A stretch of 64,000 nucleotides of DNA from Sphingobacterium faecale (GTDB lineage: Bacteria > Bacteroidota > Bacteroidia > Sphingobacteriales > Sphingobacteriaceae): assembly GCF_016746095.1 (NCBI RefSeq), contig NZ_JAERTY010000010.1, positions 124,001-188,000 of the forward strand, written 5' to 3'. The first letter of the stretch is position 1. Each line of letters opens with the position of its first letter. Positions 44,839 through 54,257 of the stretch are shown in pieces. The position numbers and the translations under genes are program-made. The notes under the pieces were generated by a model. The model was not told the origin of the DNA, did no database searches, and saw only the letters and a program-made list of their open reading frames with translations.

Positions 44839-45723
44839 CTATATTTTATAGAAAATCTTTAGCGTAGTGTGGCCTCGCTTGATTTCTTTGATCCGTCTCT
44901 GCTCATCATACATATAATCGATATTCATGGACTTTCCCTCGACCTCCACATTTACCATATTATTCTTATTATATATTCCAAAAGGTTCTAAAGATAACGC
45001 CTTTTCTACTTCCTTAGGAACAAAGCCAAGCGACCCAAACAAAAACATATACACATTGTAACTGGAATCATACGAAAATAAACGGCTGCTTTTAATTTCA
45101 ATTTCTTCAGCCTCAGGATTCCATCTTCCATTCACTTTTCCTTTGACAGTCGTCTTTTCAGCCACGACATTACCATTCTTGTGTTCAAACACTCCCACAG
45201 ATGTTCCTCTTTCGAATCCACTTGGAAACTGTACTCCAGACGTATATACTGCGTGAGGACAATCAATGGTCGACGGCAGCGAAGAGTTATCTCCATAACC
45301 AAGGGAATAACTCCTGGATTCGATGCCAGGGCGAGTATACGTCCCGCCCTCAGGCGAAGACGGAAGTTCTTCAAACCGAGTCTCCGATATAGACTTGAAA
45401 CGCCCCAAATGATCATAAGTCAGATCAAACCAATAATGTTCTGCAGAATTAACAAATTCAGAAGGGTCTATTTTTACGTCTATCTTCGTCACCTTACCTG
45501 CATTATTGTATTGGTATGACTCTCCTTGAAACCGAATGATCCGCCCTTTCTCATCGTATACAATGTCATCGATCAGTGTAGGTCCAAACGACGGCGCTGA
45601 ATAATGAAATTCCAAACGATCGATTTTAGAAAAAATCGGAATAGACAGGGAACCCTCCGTATCTTTTTTACAGGAATAATTCAAGCCGGTGCATAAAAGA
45701 AGAAATACAACGAAATACTTCAT
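44839..45723 (-). CDS. Hypothetical lipoprotein with YD/RHS-like strands
   Basis: From the ATG at 45723 it has 294 residues and a lipoprotein signal (GLNYSCKKD, Cys18). An upstream ATG at 45768 would hide the signal. Repeating beta motifs such as YDEKGRIIRFQGESYQYNN and YDEQRRIKEIKRG resemble the YD-repeat-like strands of Bacteroidota DUF4595-type lipoproteins. It is probably envelope-anchored, with no known activity. It is divergent from the helicase gene at 45810. Confidence 0.75.
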   Translation of the reverse strand: MKYFVVFLLLCTGLNYSCKKDTEGSLSIPIFSKIDRLEFHYSAPSFGPTLIDDIVYDEKGRIIRFQGESYQYNNAGKVTKIDVKIDPSEFVNSAEHYWFDLTYDHLGRFKSISETRFEELPSSPEGGTYTRPGIESRSYSLGYGDNSSLPSTIDCPHAVYTSGVQFPSGFERGTSVGVFEHKNGNVVAEKTTVKGKVNGRWNPEAEEIEIKSSRLFSYDSSYNVYMFLFGSLGFVPKEVEKALSLEPFGIYNKNNMVNVEVEGKSMNIDYMYDEQRRIKEIKRGHTTLKIFYKI

Positions 45724-45809
45724 AAAACCCTTTTTTAGTTTATATAATTGTAGGAGGTAAAGTAACAAATAACTTTTTAAATTGTGCTTTTTAATTTTTA
45801 CTTTGTAAA

Positions 45810-48800
45810 ATGAACAAAGTAGCTCCCCTCAAAATTCTGAAAGCTTCTGCAGGCTCGGGCAAGACCTTCAGCCTTACCCTCCATTACCTCTCCCTATTAC
45901 TAGATAATGAAAACAATTATCGGGAGATCTTGGCCGTCACCTTCACCAATAAGGCTACAGCAGAGATGAGAGAGCGAATTCTTTCTGTACTCCAAGGTCT
46001 CGCTGTCGACGACAGCAGCCCTAAAATAGAAAGCTTCCGGGAATTACTATTGAAACAAAACCCGGCATGGGCTGCCACCATCATTCAACAAAAAGCACAC
46101 CGAGCCTATCGTAGGATCCTGCACGACTACAGTCATTTCACCATAAGTACTATTGACGGATTTTCTCAGAAAGTAATCCGTGCATTCACCTATGAGCTCA
46201 ATCTCGATGCAGCGTATAAGATTGAAATGAATACTAATAAGGTCAAGACAGACCTTACCCTCATGCTTAACCAATTACTCGATGAGCGGCCCGATCTGCT
46301 CAACTGGATCATTGGCTATGCGGAAAAAAAAATAAGCAATAATGAAAACTGGAACTATAGAAACCAGCTTGCTCAGCTCGCTGGCCTTATATTCTCCGAA
46401 AACTTTCAAGAGTTCGATGCGGCGTTAACGACAGCAAATACGGATGAAATATTCAATATGCTCAACACCGAAGTCATCGAGAAAACACAATCCTACTTAG
46501 ACGCCTTTAGCCTGACAATTAGCTCCTTTCAGGACACCTACCGTACACTAGGAGTCCAAGCTGATCAATTGAAAGGCAAATCCCGTAACAAACTGGTTTC
46601 TGCCAACAAGGTATCTAGCAACGTGCACAAACTATCGCTTTCGGACCTCGAAAAGGTTATGGATCGGTTTCTCTTACTTATTGACAACGAAGATGATTTT
46701 ACGGATACCGCAAAAAACATAAGACACGACTACGTACAGGCCTTTCAGCCCATATTGCAACAGTTTGTAGAGCTCCAAAAACTGACACCTATATATATAG
46801 CGTACCAGGCCGTGCAAGGAAACCTGTACTACCTGCGCCTATTAAAAGAAATGAGCGATCTATTAGGCACATGGCGTAAAGAAAATGCTGCGCAACTTAT
46901 TTCTGACTCACAGATATTACTCAATAAGCTGGGACTTGACAACAACAATGATCCCACCTTTATATGGGAAAAGATAGGCAACCGATACAATTATTTTTTA
47001 TTTGACGAATTTCAGGATACCTCCCGAATCCAATGGAAAAACTACAGCCCCTTGTTATTAAATGCACTCGGCAACACAACTGGAGGCCGTAACGAACATC
47101 TCATCGTGGGGGATGTCAAACAAAGTATATACCGGTGGCGGAATGGAGATTGGCGCATCTTACTCCAACAGGTCGAAAAACAAGTGGCCAACACCTTTCA
47201 CCTAACACCTGGCACTCAAAAAGACTTTATAGAAAATGGCATTTTGGAAACCAACTTCAGAAGTCTGCCTAACATAATACGTTTTAACAATTACCTCTAC
47301 CAACAGATCCCGTTCCATCTTCAACAAGTGCTGAACAAAAAAGTATCCGAAGAGCTGTCTGAGGAAGGATTACAATGGTGGCAAAACGAAGGAAACAACA
47401 CTATGTTGGTACAAGCCTATGAAAACAGCAGTCAATCCATACCTCCACAGAAAATTGACAATACGGCAGAACAAGGCTCTATTGAAATAGCTTACTTCCA
47501 AGTCAAGGACGGGCGTTTCCGAGCAAATCAAGTCATAGATGATTCGACAGCTCATCTATGTCAAAAAATAGGACACTGGATATCAACCGGAAGATACGAA
47601 GCCCGGCAGATTGGAATCCTGGTCCGCAGCAATGCCCAAGCCATGCTTATCATCCAAAAGTTAATGGCCTATAAAAATGCTAATAATCTAGCGTTTGATG
47701 TTATTTCGGGTGACGCCTTGGCACTGGCCTCCAATGACGCCGTCAACCTACTGATCGAAACATTAAAAGCAATTGTTCAGACTTCTGATCAACACGTCAT
47801 ATACCATGCCCGGATGGCCTATCTATACCAGTTGATCCAAAGCAATACAAGTTTCGACGCCGTCCTATGGTTGCAGTTTAAAGCCAATGAAATACAAGCT
47901 TATAGCGAGATTCTACCAGATGAATTAATTACCAACTGGGAGCTCTGGCAAAAGCTACCACTGATTCATCTCATAGAAAAATTGATCGAGATTTATGGAT
48001 TCACCTCTCTGGGGAACCTACATCTCCCTTATATCCTGACGTTCAAAGATATCGTCGGCAATTTTACTGCAAATGGCGAACGTGGGATCACACAATTTCT
48101 CGAATTCTGGGAACAAGATGGAAATAAAGCCGCTCTGCCATCCAACAACGGCAAAATCAATGCCATAGAGGTAACGACAATTCACAAATCTAAAGGCCTG
48201 GCCTACGATGTGGTCATGATACCCTTTTGCTCCTGGAGCATAGACGGTATGTTAAATGGTGATTTTTGGATCGATACCGACCATTCACCTTTTGCACAAC
48301 TAGGAAAGATACCGATCAAATACAATAGCAATGTAGCGCGTTCTATCTTTTATAAACAGTATTACGAAGAAATGTTATTCAACTACATGGATTCACTTAA
48401 TACATTGTATGTTGCCACTACACGCGCTATCGAGCACCTTTACATCACCGCTCCTTCATTTAAGGAAGTAGTAGATAAAAAAACAGGAGAAATCACAGGG
48501 TTCGATATTAAAAACGAACTGATATCGGATTCCATCTATCAGGTATTAGTAGATCCCAATTCTCCTTTCCCACTAGCGGAAGGCCAGCTACAGATCGATC
48601 AGATTATTCCCCGATCGCCCGAGTTACTATCAAACGATAAAAATGGAACAACTATAGCGTTGCCCTATTATCCTACATCAAAAGCAATGGAAAGTGCCCT
48701 GAATAAATCAAGCCACCGTGGCATCAATACCATATTAATGATGGAAAAAGCATCTCAATATGGAATTCTAGCACATGAGATTATGTCCGAAGCCGCTAAA

Positions 48801-49175
48801 GAAAGTGATATCGCAAGGATTATAGCCCGCTACATCGATGAAGGTATACTTGCTATCGAAAACAAAGAGATATTAGAACATGAAATACACCAGATCTGGC
48901 ATCACCCACAGATACACCCCTGGTTGATCGGACAACATAAAATATGGAACGAGTCTGCTATAATCACTGCGGATGGGAGAACCTTAAGACCTGACAAAGT
49001 ATTCACGAATGAAAAAGAAACTATTGTATTAGACTTCAAATTTACTAGTGAGAATTATATTGAGCATAAAACACAGGTCGATCAATATATGAAAGCATTA
49101 CATGACCTCGGTTATCAGCAGGTTAAAGGTTATCTGTATTATGCTAAAGCAAATGAATTGGTCGAAGTCAAGTAA
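45810..49175 (+). CDS. UvrD/RecB-type helicase-nuclease, AddA-like
   Basis: This 1121-residue superfamily 1 DNA helicase has Walker A ASAGSGKT (12-19), motif Ia VTFTNKATAEMRER, motif II FDEFQDTS, motif III VGDVKQSIYRWR, motif V TTIHKSKGLAYDVV and motif VI YVATTRAIEHLYI. A C-terminal RecB-type nuclease is seen as LRPDKVF...IVLDFKF. With the next gene it should form a double-strand-break-processing complex like AddAB, feeding RecA-dependent repair. It has the length and order of AddA/RecB rather than of UvrD. The gap to the next gene is 67 bases. Confidence 0.92.
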   Translation: MNKVAPLKILKASAGSGKTFSLTLHYLSLLLDNENNYREILAVTFTNKATAEMRERILSVLQGLAVDDSSPKIESFRELLLKQNPAWAATIIQQKAHRAYRRILHDYSHFTISTIDGFSQKVIRAFTYELNLDAAYKIEMNTNKVKTDLTLMLNQLLDERPDLLNWIIGYAEKKISNNENWNYRNQLAQLAGLIFSENFQEFDAALTTANTDEIFNMLNTEVIEKTQSYLDAFSLTISSFQDTYRTLGVQADQLKGKSRNKLVSANKVSSNVHKLSLSDLEKVMDRFLLLIDNEDDFTDTAKNIRHDYVQAFQPILQQFVELQKLTPIYIAYQAVQGNLYYLRLLKEMSDLLGTWRKENAAQLISDSQILLNKLGLDNNNDPTFIWEKIGNRYNYFLFDEFQDTSRIQWKNYSPLLLNALGNTTGGRNEHLIVGDVKQSIYRWRNGDWRILLQQVEKQVANTFHLTPGTQKDFIENGILETNFRSLPNIIRFNNYLYQQIPFHLQQVLNKKVSEELSEEGLQWWQNEGNNTMLVQAYENSSQSIPPQKIDNTAEQGSIEIAYFQVKDGRFRANQVIDDSTAHLCQKIGHWISTGRYEARQIGILVRSNAQAMLIIQKLMAYKNANNLAFDVISGDALALASNDAVNLLIETLKAIVQTSDQHVIYHARMAYLYQLIQSNTSFDAVLWLQFKANEIQAYSEILPDELITNWELWQKLPLIHLIEKLIEIYGFTSLGNLHLPYILTFKDIVGNFTANGERGITQFLEFWEQDGNKAALPSNNGKINAIEVTTIHKSKGLAYDVVMIPFCSWSIDGMLNGDFWIDTDHSPFAQLGKIPIKYNSNVARSIFYKQYYEEMLFNYMDSLNTLYVATTRAIEHLYITAPSFKEVVDKKTGEITGFDIKNELISDSIYQVLVDPNSPFPLAEGQLQIDQIIPRSPELLSNDKNGTTIALPYYPTSKAMESALNKSSHRGINTILMMEKASQYGILAHEIMSEAAKESDIARIIARYIDEGILAIENKEILEHEIHQIWHHPQIHPWLIGQHKIWNESAIITADGRTLRPDKVFTNEKETIVLDFKFTSENYIEHKTQVDQYMKALHDLGYQQVKGYLYYAKANELVEVK

Positions 49176-49242
49176 AACTTAAAAATCTGTTGATTCTCAG
49201 ATACGCAAATTCCCGAATCAGCAAATATCAAATACTAAAAAA

Positions 49243-52146
49243 ATGGTTCCTTTTTTAAAATTAGTCGCTCAGGATATACAATACCGATTTGGCAATGACC
49301 TGTCTGATATTGCCATTGTTTTCAATAATAAACGCCCCATTACGTATCTAAAGAAACATCTGGCAGATACCTATGCTCAAGCCATATGGTCTCCTCAATT
49401 TTTCACCATACAAGAGTTCTTTGGTCTTTCCTCCAACAAAGAACAAGTTAGTCCTTTGACTCAGTTTTTTTATCTCTTTGACCTTCACAATGAATTACTT
49501 GCCAATGAAGGACTAGCCCCAGAATCTCTAGAGGAGTTTTACCCTATTGCCGAAATCGTATTAAGCGACTTCGGTCAATTAGATTACGACCTTGTCGACA
49601 TTGACCATATCTATATGGAACTATATGATACTAGCCGTATAGACGTCGAATTTCAGCACTTAACAACAGAGCAACAGGAGTTCATACGACAATTCTGGCA
49701 ATCATTCCACATGGCAGGACACACAGGAGTCCAACAGCGATTCCTAAAACTATGGAAACGTCTGCCGGTGCTCTATAGAAACTTCAAAGCAAAACTAAAA
49801 AAACAAGGCCAGACCAATTTTCCCACTGTATATCGCGACCTCGTCGATGGGAAGGTCGATAATCCCAATTTCCTCGATGCTTATAAAAAGATATTATTTG
49901 TAGGGTTCAACGCACTTAACAAAGCCGAAGCCCAACTTTTTCAACGTTGGCAAGAAGAAGGGCGTGCTTTATTTTACTTTGACGCAGACACCTATTACCT
50001 GAATGACCAGCAACAGGAAGCGGGGCTTTTCATCCGTCGTAATATTTTACAGACCAAACTAGCTAATGCATTAGGAGATCCACAGGATATAATAGGCCAG
50101 CGCCAAGACACCGTGCATCTCTACGCCTCTACAGGGAAAGTCAGCCAAACAAAACTGCTCCACCAAGTCTTGAATCAGCAGGAAAAAGAGGGCAAAAGCA
50201 TAGGTATATTGCTGGCAGACGAAACACTGCTCGTTCCACTCTTGCAGAGTCTTCCCGAACTAAAAGTGAATATCACAACAGGATTTCCTTTGACACAATC
50301 GCCTATTTTCGGTATCCTCAACCTTTGGATGGACGTACATGAAGCAATATCTCATTTGAAGAGGGCAAAGTTGCCCTATCAATACCTAGAGACCTTCTTC
50401 AATAATCCAATGACACGGGTTTCCTCGACGGAAAAGAAGGCCAATCAAGACTTTATAAACGAAAAGCAGCTATTCGAGATTAGCCTCCAAGACATAGCGA
50501 TCAACAGCAGTATTCTTCCCGACTTTTTCAAGCCATTGTCCGACAACAAGCAAGTCGTCCCGATCTTGATCGCTATCTTGGACAACATATTGACTTCATT
50601 AGCGCAGGACACGCAAATAAAACAGATAGATGCCAACCTTCTGATCGAAACAAAGAAGGTACTTAATCAACTTCAGCTTGGTTTTTCAAAAATACCACAA
50701 CTGAGTGTTCTATTTCAGATAGGACTGATACGGAAAGCCATTATCGCTGTCAACTCAGCTATCGAAGGAGATCCGTTAGATGGCGTACAGATCATGGGTT
50801 TATTAGAAAGTCGCTGTCTCAACTTTGACCAAGTATATATCCTTGGGGCAAACGAAGGGATATTGCCCAAAGTTTCCAGTGGGATTACGTTTTTACCAAA
50901 CAATCTGAGACGCGCGTATGGTCTCCCTATTCTGGAGAACCAAGATGCGTTGACTGCCTATCTATTCTACCGACATTTTCAATTCAGCGCGGATATTCAC
51001 ATCTTCTACAATGGGATAGTCGATGAAAGCAGTACCGGTGAAGAAAGCCGCTTTATACGCCAGCTGGAGTTTGAAAGTCAGATCCAGTTTGCCAAACATC
51101 ATCAACAACAGCCTATACAGTTCCCACCAGCAGCTACCGAACTTATCATTCCAAAAACGGATGCAATATGGGACAAAATGTACCGTACTTTTATAGAAGG
51201 AGGTCGTAGGATATCTGCTACGGCACTCACCACCTACCTAGCCTCTCCCCTTCAGTTTTTCCTAAAACACATCGCCGAAATCAAGGAACCACCTTCCATT
51301 TCGCAGGAGTTTGAGATGAACCGTTTAGGCACGGTTATCCATGAGGTAATGGAAAAAATATTTCAGCCTTATAAAGAAATAGAAGACTTTACCCCCACAG
51401 TTGTACTTCAAGAGAAAATAAGCTCTGTCAATATATTGGTACAGCAGGAGATAGCATCATTATACCATATAGATAGCCAATCGTTAGAAGACTTCAATAG
51501 CTTGCAACATATCATGCACAAGATTGCAAGTGAATATGTCAAGATGTATATACAATATGATATCGACAATTACCAGTCCTTTCGTATAGTTGAGTTAGAA
51601 AATGACGAAGATTACACGATAGATTTTCCGATTCAGATCAATAATAAGACGGAGACCGTTACCCTCTATGGGATTATAGATAGAGTTGATCAGGTGGTTA
51701 CAGACCTCGGCGAGGTAAAAACGCGAATCGTCGATTACAAAACAGGGGCTGATACCGTAAAATTTTCAACCATGGAAAAAGTCTTCGCTCCAGGTACAGA
51801 AAATAAAGCATTGGTACAAACCTTATTTTATGCCTATGTGTTTGAACAGGTTACAGGGCATCGTGATCTTGAACCACATCTCTACGTAGCACGTAAAATG
51901 CGTGAAGAAGGAACTTTATTTTATGGCAGCTACTGCGCCCTGATGGAAGGCCAGTTTCTCGCTGAGCAGAAAGAGCACTTTGTCGAATTTCTACGAACAA
52001 CACTGGAAGAGATCTTTAACACAGAAATTCCATTCAGGCATAATCCCGATGCGCACATCTATCCCTCGGATCCTTATACCTTATTCTATAGAAATGCAGT
52101 TAGCACAGATGAAGAAGTGACTGATAAAAAAAGCGAGCTAATGTAG
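49243..52146 (+). CDS. PD-(D/E)XK nuclease family protein, AddB-like
   Basis: The 967-residue protein has an N-terminal inactivated helicase-like half: the region FGNDLSDIAIVFNNKRP has no P-loop. The C-terminal nuclease domain has LGTVIHEVMEKI, the metal-site Asp in GIIDRVDQ and the catalytic DYKTG. It is the expected partner of the helicase-nuclease just upstream. The cysteine cluster that binds the Fe-S staple in Bacillus AddB is not visible: the nuclease part has only one Cys (SYCALMEG). A hairpin terminator overlaps its stop. Confidence 0.85.
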   Translation: MVPFLKLVAQDIQYRFGNDLSDIAIVFNNKRPITYLKKHLADTYAQAIWSPQFFTIQEFFGLSSNKEQVSPLTQFFYLFDLHNELLANEGLAPESLEEFYPIAEIVLSDFGQLDYDLVDIDHIYMELYDTSRIDVEFQHLTTEQQEFIRQFWQSFHMAGHTGVQQRFLKLWKRLPVLYRNFKAKLKKQGQTNFPTVYRDLVDGKVDNPNFLDAYKKILFVGFNALNKAEAQLFQRWQEEGRALFYFDADTYYLNDQQQEAGLFIRRNILQTKLANALGDPQDIIGQRQDTVHLYASTGKVSQTKLLHQVLNQQEKEGKSIGILLADETLLVPLLQSLPELKVNITTGFPLTQSPIFGILNLWMDVHEAISHLKRAKLPYQYLETFFNNPMTRVSSTEKKANQDFINEKQLFEISLQDIAINSSILPDFFKPLSDNKQVVPILIAILDNILTSLAQDTQIKQIDANLLIETKKVLNQLQLGFSKIPQLSVLFQIGLIRKAIIAVNSAIEGDPLDGVQIMGLLESRCLNFDQVYILGANEGILPKVSSGITFLPNNLRRAYGLPILENQDALTAYLFYRHFQFSADIHIFYNGIVDESSTGEESRFIRQLEFESQIQFAKHHQQQPIQFPPAATELIIPKTDAIWDKMYRTFIEGGRRISATALTTYLASPLQFFLKHIAEIKEPPSISQEFEMNRLGTVIHEVMEKIFQPYKEIEDFTPTVVLQEKISSVNILVQQEIASLYHIDSQSLEDFNSLQHIMHKIASEYVKMYIQYDIDNYQSFRIVELENDEDYTIDFPIQINNKTETVTLYGIIDRVDQVVTDLGEVKTRIVDYKTGADTVKFSTMEKVFAPGTENKALVQTLFYAYVFEQVTGHRDLEPHLYVARKMREEGTLFYGSYCALMEGQFLAEQKEHFVEFLRTTLEEIFNTEIPFRHNPDAHIYPSDPYTLFYRNAVSTDEEVTDKKSELM

Positions 52147-52154
52147 CTCGCTTT
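52130..52154. terminator. Terminator of the addAB-like operon
   Basis: An 11-bp perfect stem (AAAGCGAGCTA/TAGCTCGCTTT) has a 3-base loop and overlaps the stop codon (52144-52146). It also serves the convergent cupin gene at 52158. Confidence 0.8.
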
Positions 52155-52157
52155 CAT

Positions 52158-53027
52158 TTATTTTTGATTCCGTTTTATTGCTTTATTCGCTCGTTTTGTA
52201 GCGACTTCTACTTTATAATCGAGCCATCTATTTTTGAAAATTTTCCGCATCGTATCATCAAAATGACGCGTTACAAACAGATTTCGGGCCCCTTTGAGTT
52301 TCTCGGCAAAAGAGTTGGCAAGCGCACGCACAGAAATTGAATACCCTTCTGTCTCGTATTGTATATAGTGCCACCAACCTGCAGGCATATAACATGTCTC
52401 TCCCGGACCTATTACAGCTTCATAGCCATCCAAAAGTTTCAGCGCAGGATACACATCCGTGCTACTAGTCTTCAGATTAGCAATACTATGAAAGTTGTAA
52501 GGAAGTTTATACATCAGATCCGACTGGTTATTTGGAAACAACCAGATACGCTTATATCCCTGAAATTGGGAAATAAACACATGAGACATATCAATATCAA
52601 AATGATTACGCGTCGAAGAGCCTTCCCCTCCAAAAAACATGAAAGGCAGTCCTTGCAACACTTTGCCTCCGGTCACATCATTATAGACAACGTCCTTTTT
52701 GAGCTCAGGTCTCAATTTAAGAAGGTTAAATAGAAAAAGACGCAGTTCCGTTGGCTCGGCACTAATCTTATCTAAATATTCCCCAAAAGTCATTTTCCCT
52801 ACAGGTGGGCTAGCTGCATAATTCTGGCTCTCTTCTTCTTTTCCGTAGATATTTACCACTTCACTACCGGCTATTTCCTTGAAATAGTCGTAACTCCATT
52901 TGGTCCAACAGGCACTATCTGGGCTTATAAAGTCCTTAATGATTACAGGTTGTCCCTTATTTAGGTAATCTCTCACAAAGTCATTGGGAGCGATTCCGGA
53001 GATTTTCTCGACAGGTTGTAGTTTCAC
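52158..53027 (-). CDS. Cupin-like/JmjC-type protein, predicted Fe(II)/2-oxoglutarate dioxygenase
   Basis: The 289-residue cytoplasmic protein has the double-stranded beta-helix metal triad: His142 and Asp144 in RNHFDIDMSH and His220 in PAGWWHYIQY. It belongs to the Cupin_8 group related to FIH hydroxylases. An asparaginyl, histidyl or other side-chain hydroxylation of a protein is possible, but no target is evident. It is single-gene and convergent with the AddB-like gene. Confidence 0.85.
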   Translation of the reverse strand: MKLQPVEKISGIAPNDFVRDYLNKGQPVIIKDFISPDSACWTKWSYDYFKEIAGSEVVNIYGKEEESQNYAASPPVGKMTFGEYLDKISAEPTELRLFLFNLLKLRPELKKDVVYNDVTGGKVLQGLPFMFFGGEGSSTRNHFDIDMSHVFISQFQGYKRIWLFPNNQSDLMYKLPYNFHSIANLKTSSTDVYPALKLLDGYEAVIGPGETCYMPAGWWHYIQYETEGYSISVRALANSFAEKLKGARNLFVTRHFDDTMRKIFKNRWLDYKVEVATKRANKAIKRNQK

Positions 53028-53164
53028 AAGCTTTTTATTTTATTCCCTTTATATGCAGTATATTTAAACAAATCCATACAAACTCAATTCATAAACAGTT
53101 GCTTTGTGCAAACTGCTATCTTTTATTTAGAAAAATTCTAAATACTAAGTTGGGAAAATATTAT

Positions 53165-53190
53165 GAAAAAACAAGTGACTATCGTCACTT
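53165..53190 (-). terminator. Intrinsic terminator of the gld operon
   Basis: A 7-bp stem (AAGTGAC/GTCACTT; 53173-53179 and 53184-53190) is followed on the minus strand by GTTTTTTC. It is 8 bases from the gldN stop. Confidence 0.8.
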
Positions 53191-53197
53191 ATTTCAA

Positions 53198-54238
53198 TTA
53201 ATATGACCATAAATCCTGTTCCCAATCCATGATTACCTTCTTGATGCGTTCGGATTCGAATAATCGCTCGACATCATCCTGAATATAGTCTTTTATTCGA
53301 AGATCTTCTGGATTGTCCTGCTTGATAATGTAACTTGAAAATAGACGTTTAATAAAGATATCATCATAGCTCAGCCCCGTAGCGGCATTGTGCCTATTCA
53401 TTGCCTCTTTATTAACAAGTACATGTCTTGCTTCTGGAAAATAAATCCAGAATGCCGGTGTCGCATCCACTGTGGGACCAAATGCATCCGCAGTCGGTAA
53501 AGCAGGAGTATTTTCGGGTGTAGTAGAATTGTCACTAGCTGTACGCTCTGGCTTCACAGCAAAAGGATCAAATGGGTCATAGCTATCTCCATCGTTTACA
53601 GCAGCACTATGCTGAACAGCATTTTCCATCCCTGGAATCTGAGGTGTGATAAGAGGCGCTATTCCGACAATACGTGGCTCAAACACAGCACGCTGTTTAT
53701 CAAAGATCCAATCTTCTTTAATTCTAAATTTGATTACATTCTCACCACTAAACGTGCGGCTTTCATATTTAGAACTAATTACTTCATTATTCTCATTAAA
53801 CTGTTCGACCAACACACTATCCCCCCCCAAGCGAGCCATCACCTGCCCGATCGGTAGTATCTGCATCTTCTCAAAGTTATCTCCGGTAGGATTATCTGCT
53901 GTCGGAGTCGGGTCATAGGCCGTCAATTCGCCAGCTTCTATAGCATGGACAATAATATCCATTAATCGAGCCTTAGGCGAAGCGAAAATCTGATTCATCT
54001 TCTCCCTAAGATCTATCTCTCTCCACACCCTCTTCCTATAAAAAACGTCTGTTTGCCTGATCGGGGAATAAGGAATCACTTTCCGGTTCTCGATATCCGT
54101 ATTTTTATAATAGCCATCGACAGGAGGTTCGTCTACTGGCGTACGAGCGGGCTTTGTGCTATTGGTGAGATTAGCATCCTGCGCTACCGTGGCCAAGGCC
54201 AATACCGTACAAGCAATTGATAAAACTATCTTCTTCAT
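53198..54238 (-). CDS. gldN: Type IX secretion / gliding motility protein GldN
   Basis: The 346-residue periplasmic protein has a signal peptide (about 1-19). The conserved N-terminal segment includes VFYRKRVWREIDLREKMNQ and the C-terminus FIKRLFSSYIIKQDNPEDLR. GldN (PorN) forms the periplasmic ring with GldK under the outer membrane in the type IX secretion system. It is the last gene of the gldKLMN cluster. A Thr/Asn/Pro-rich segment at about 220-245 is a variable loop. Confidence 0.95.
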   Translation of the reverse strand: MKKIVLSIACTVLALATVAQDANLTNSTKPARTPVDEPPVDGYYKNTDIENRKVIPYSPIRQTDVFYRKRVWREIDLREKMNQIFASPKARLMDIIVHAIEAGELTAYDPTPTADNPTGDNFEKMQILPIGQVMARLGGDSVLVEQFNENNEVISSKYESRTFSGENVIKFRIKEDWIFDKQRAVFEPRIVGIAPLITPQIPGMENAVQHSAAVNDGDSYDPFDPFAVKPERTASDNSTTPENTPALPTADAFGPTVDATPAFWIYFPEARHVLVNKEAMNRHNAATGLSYDDIFIKRLFSSYIIKQDNPEDLRIKDYIQDDVERLFESERIKKVIMDWEQDLWSY

Positions 54239-54257
54239 AATAATACTTATTATGCTA

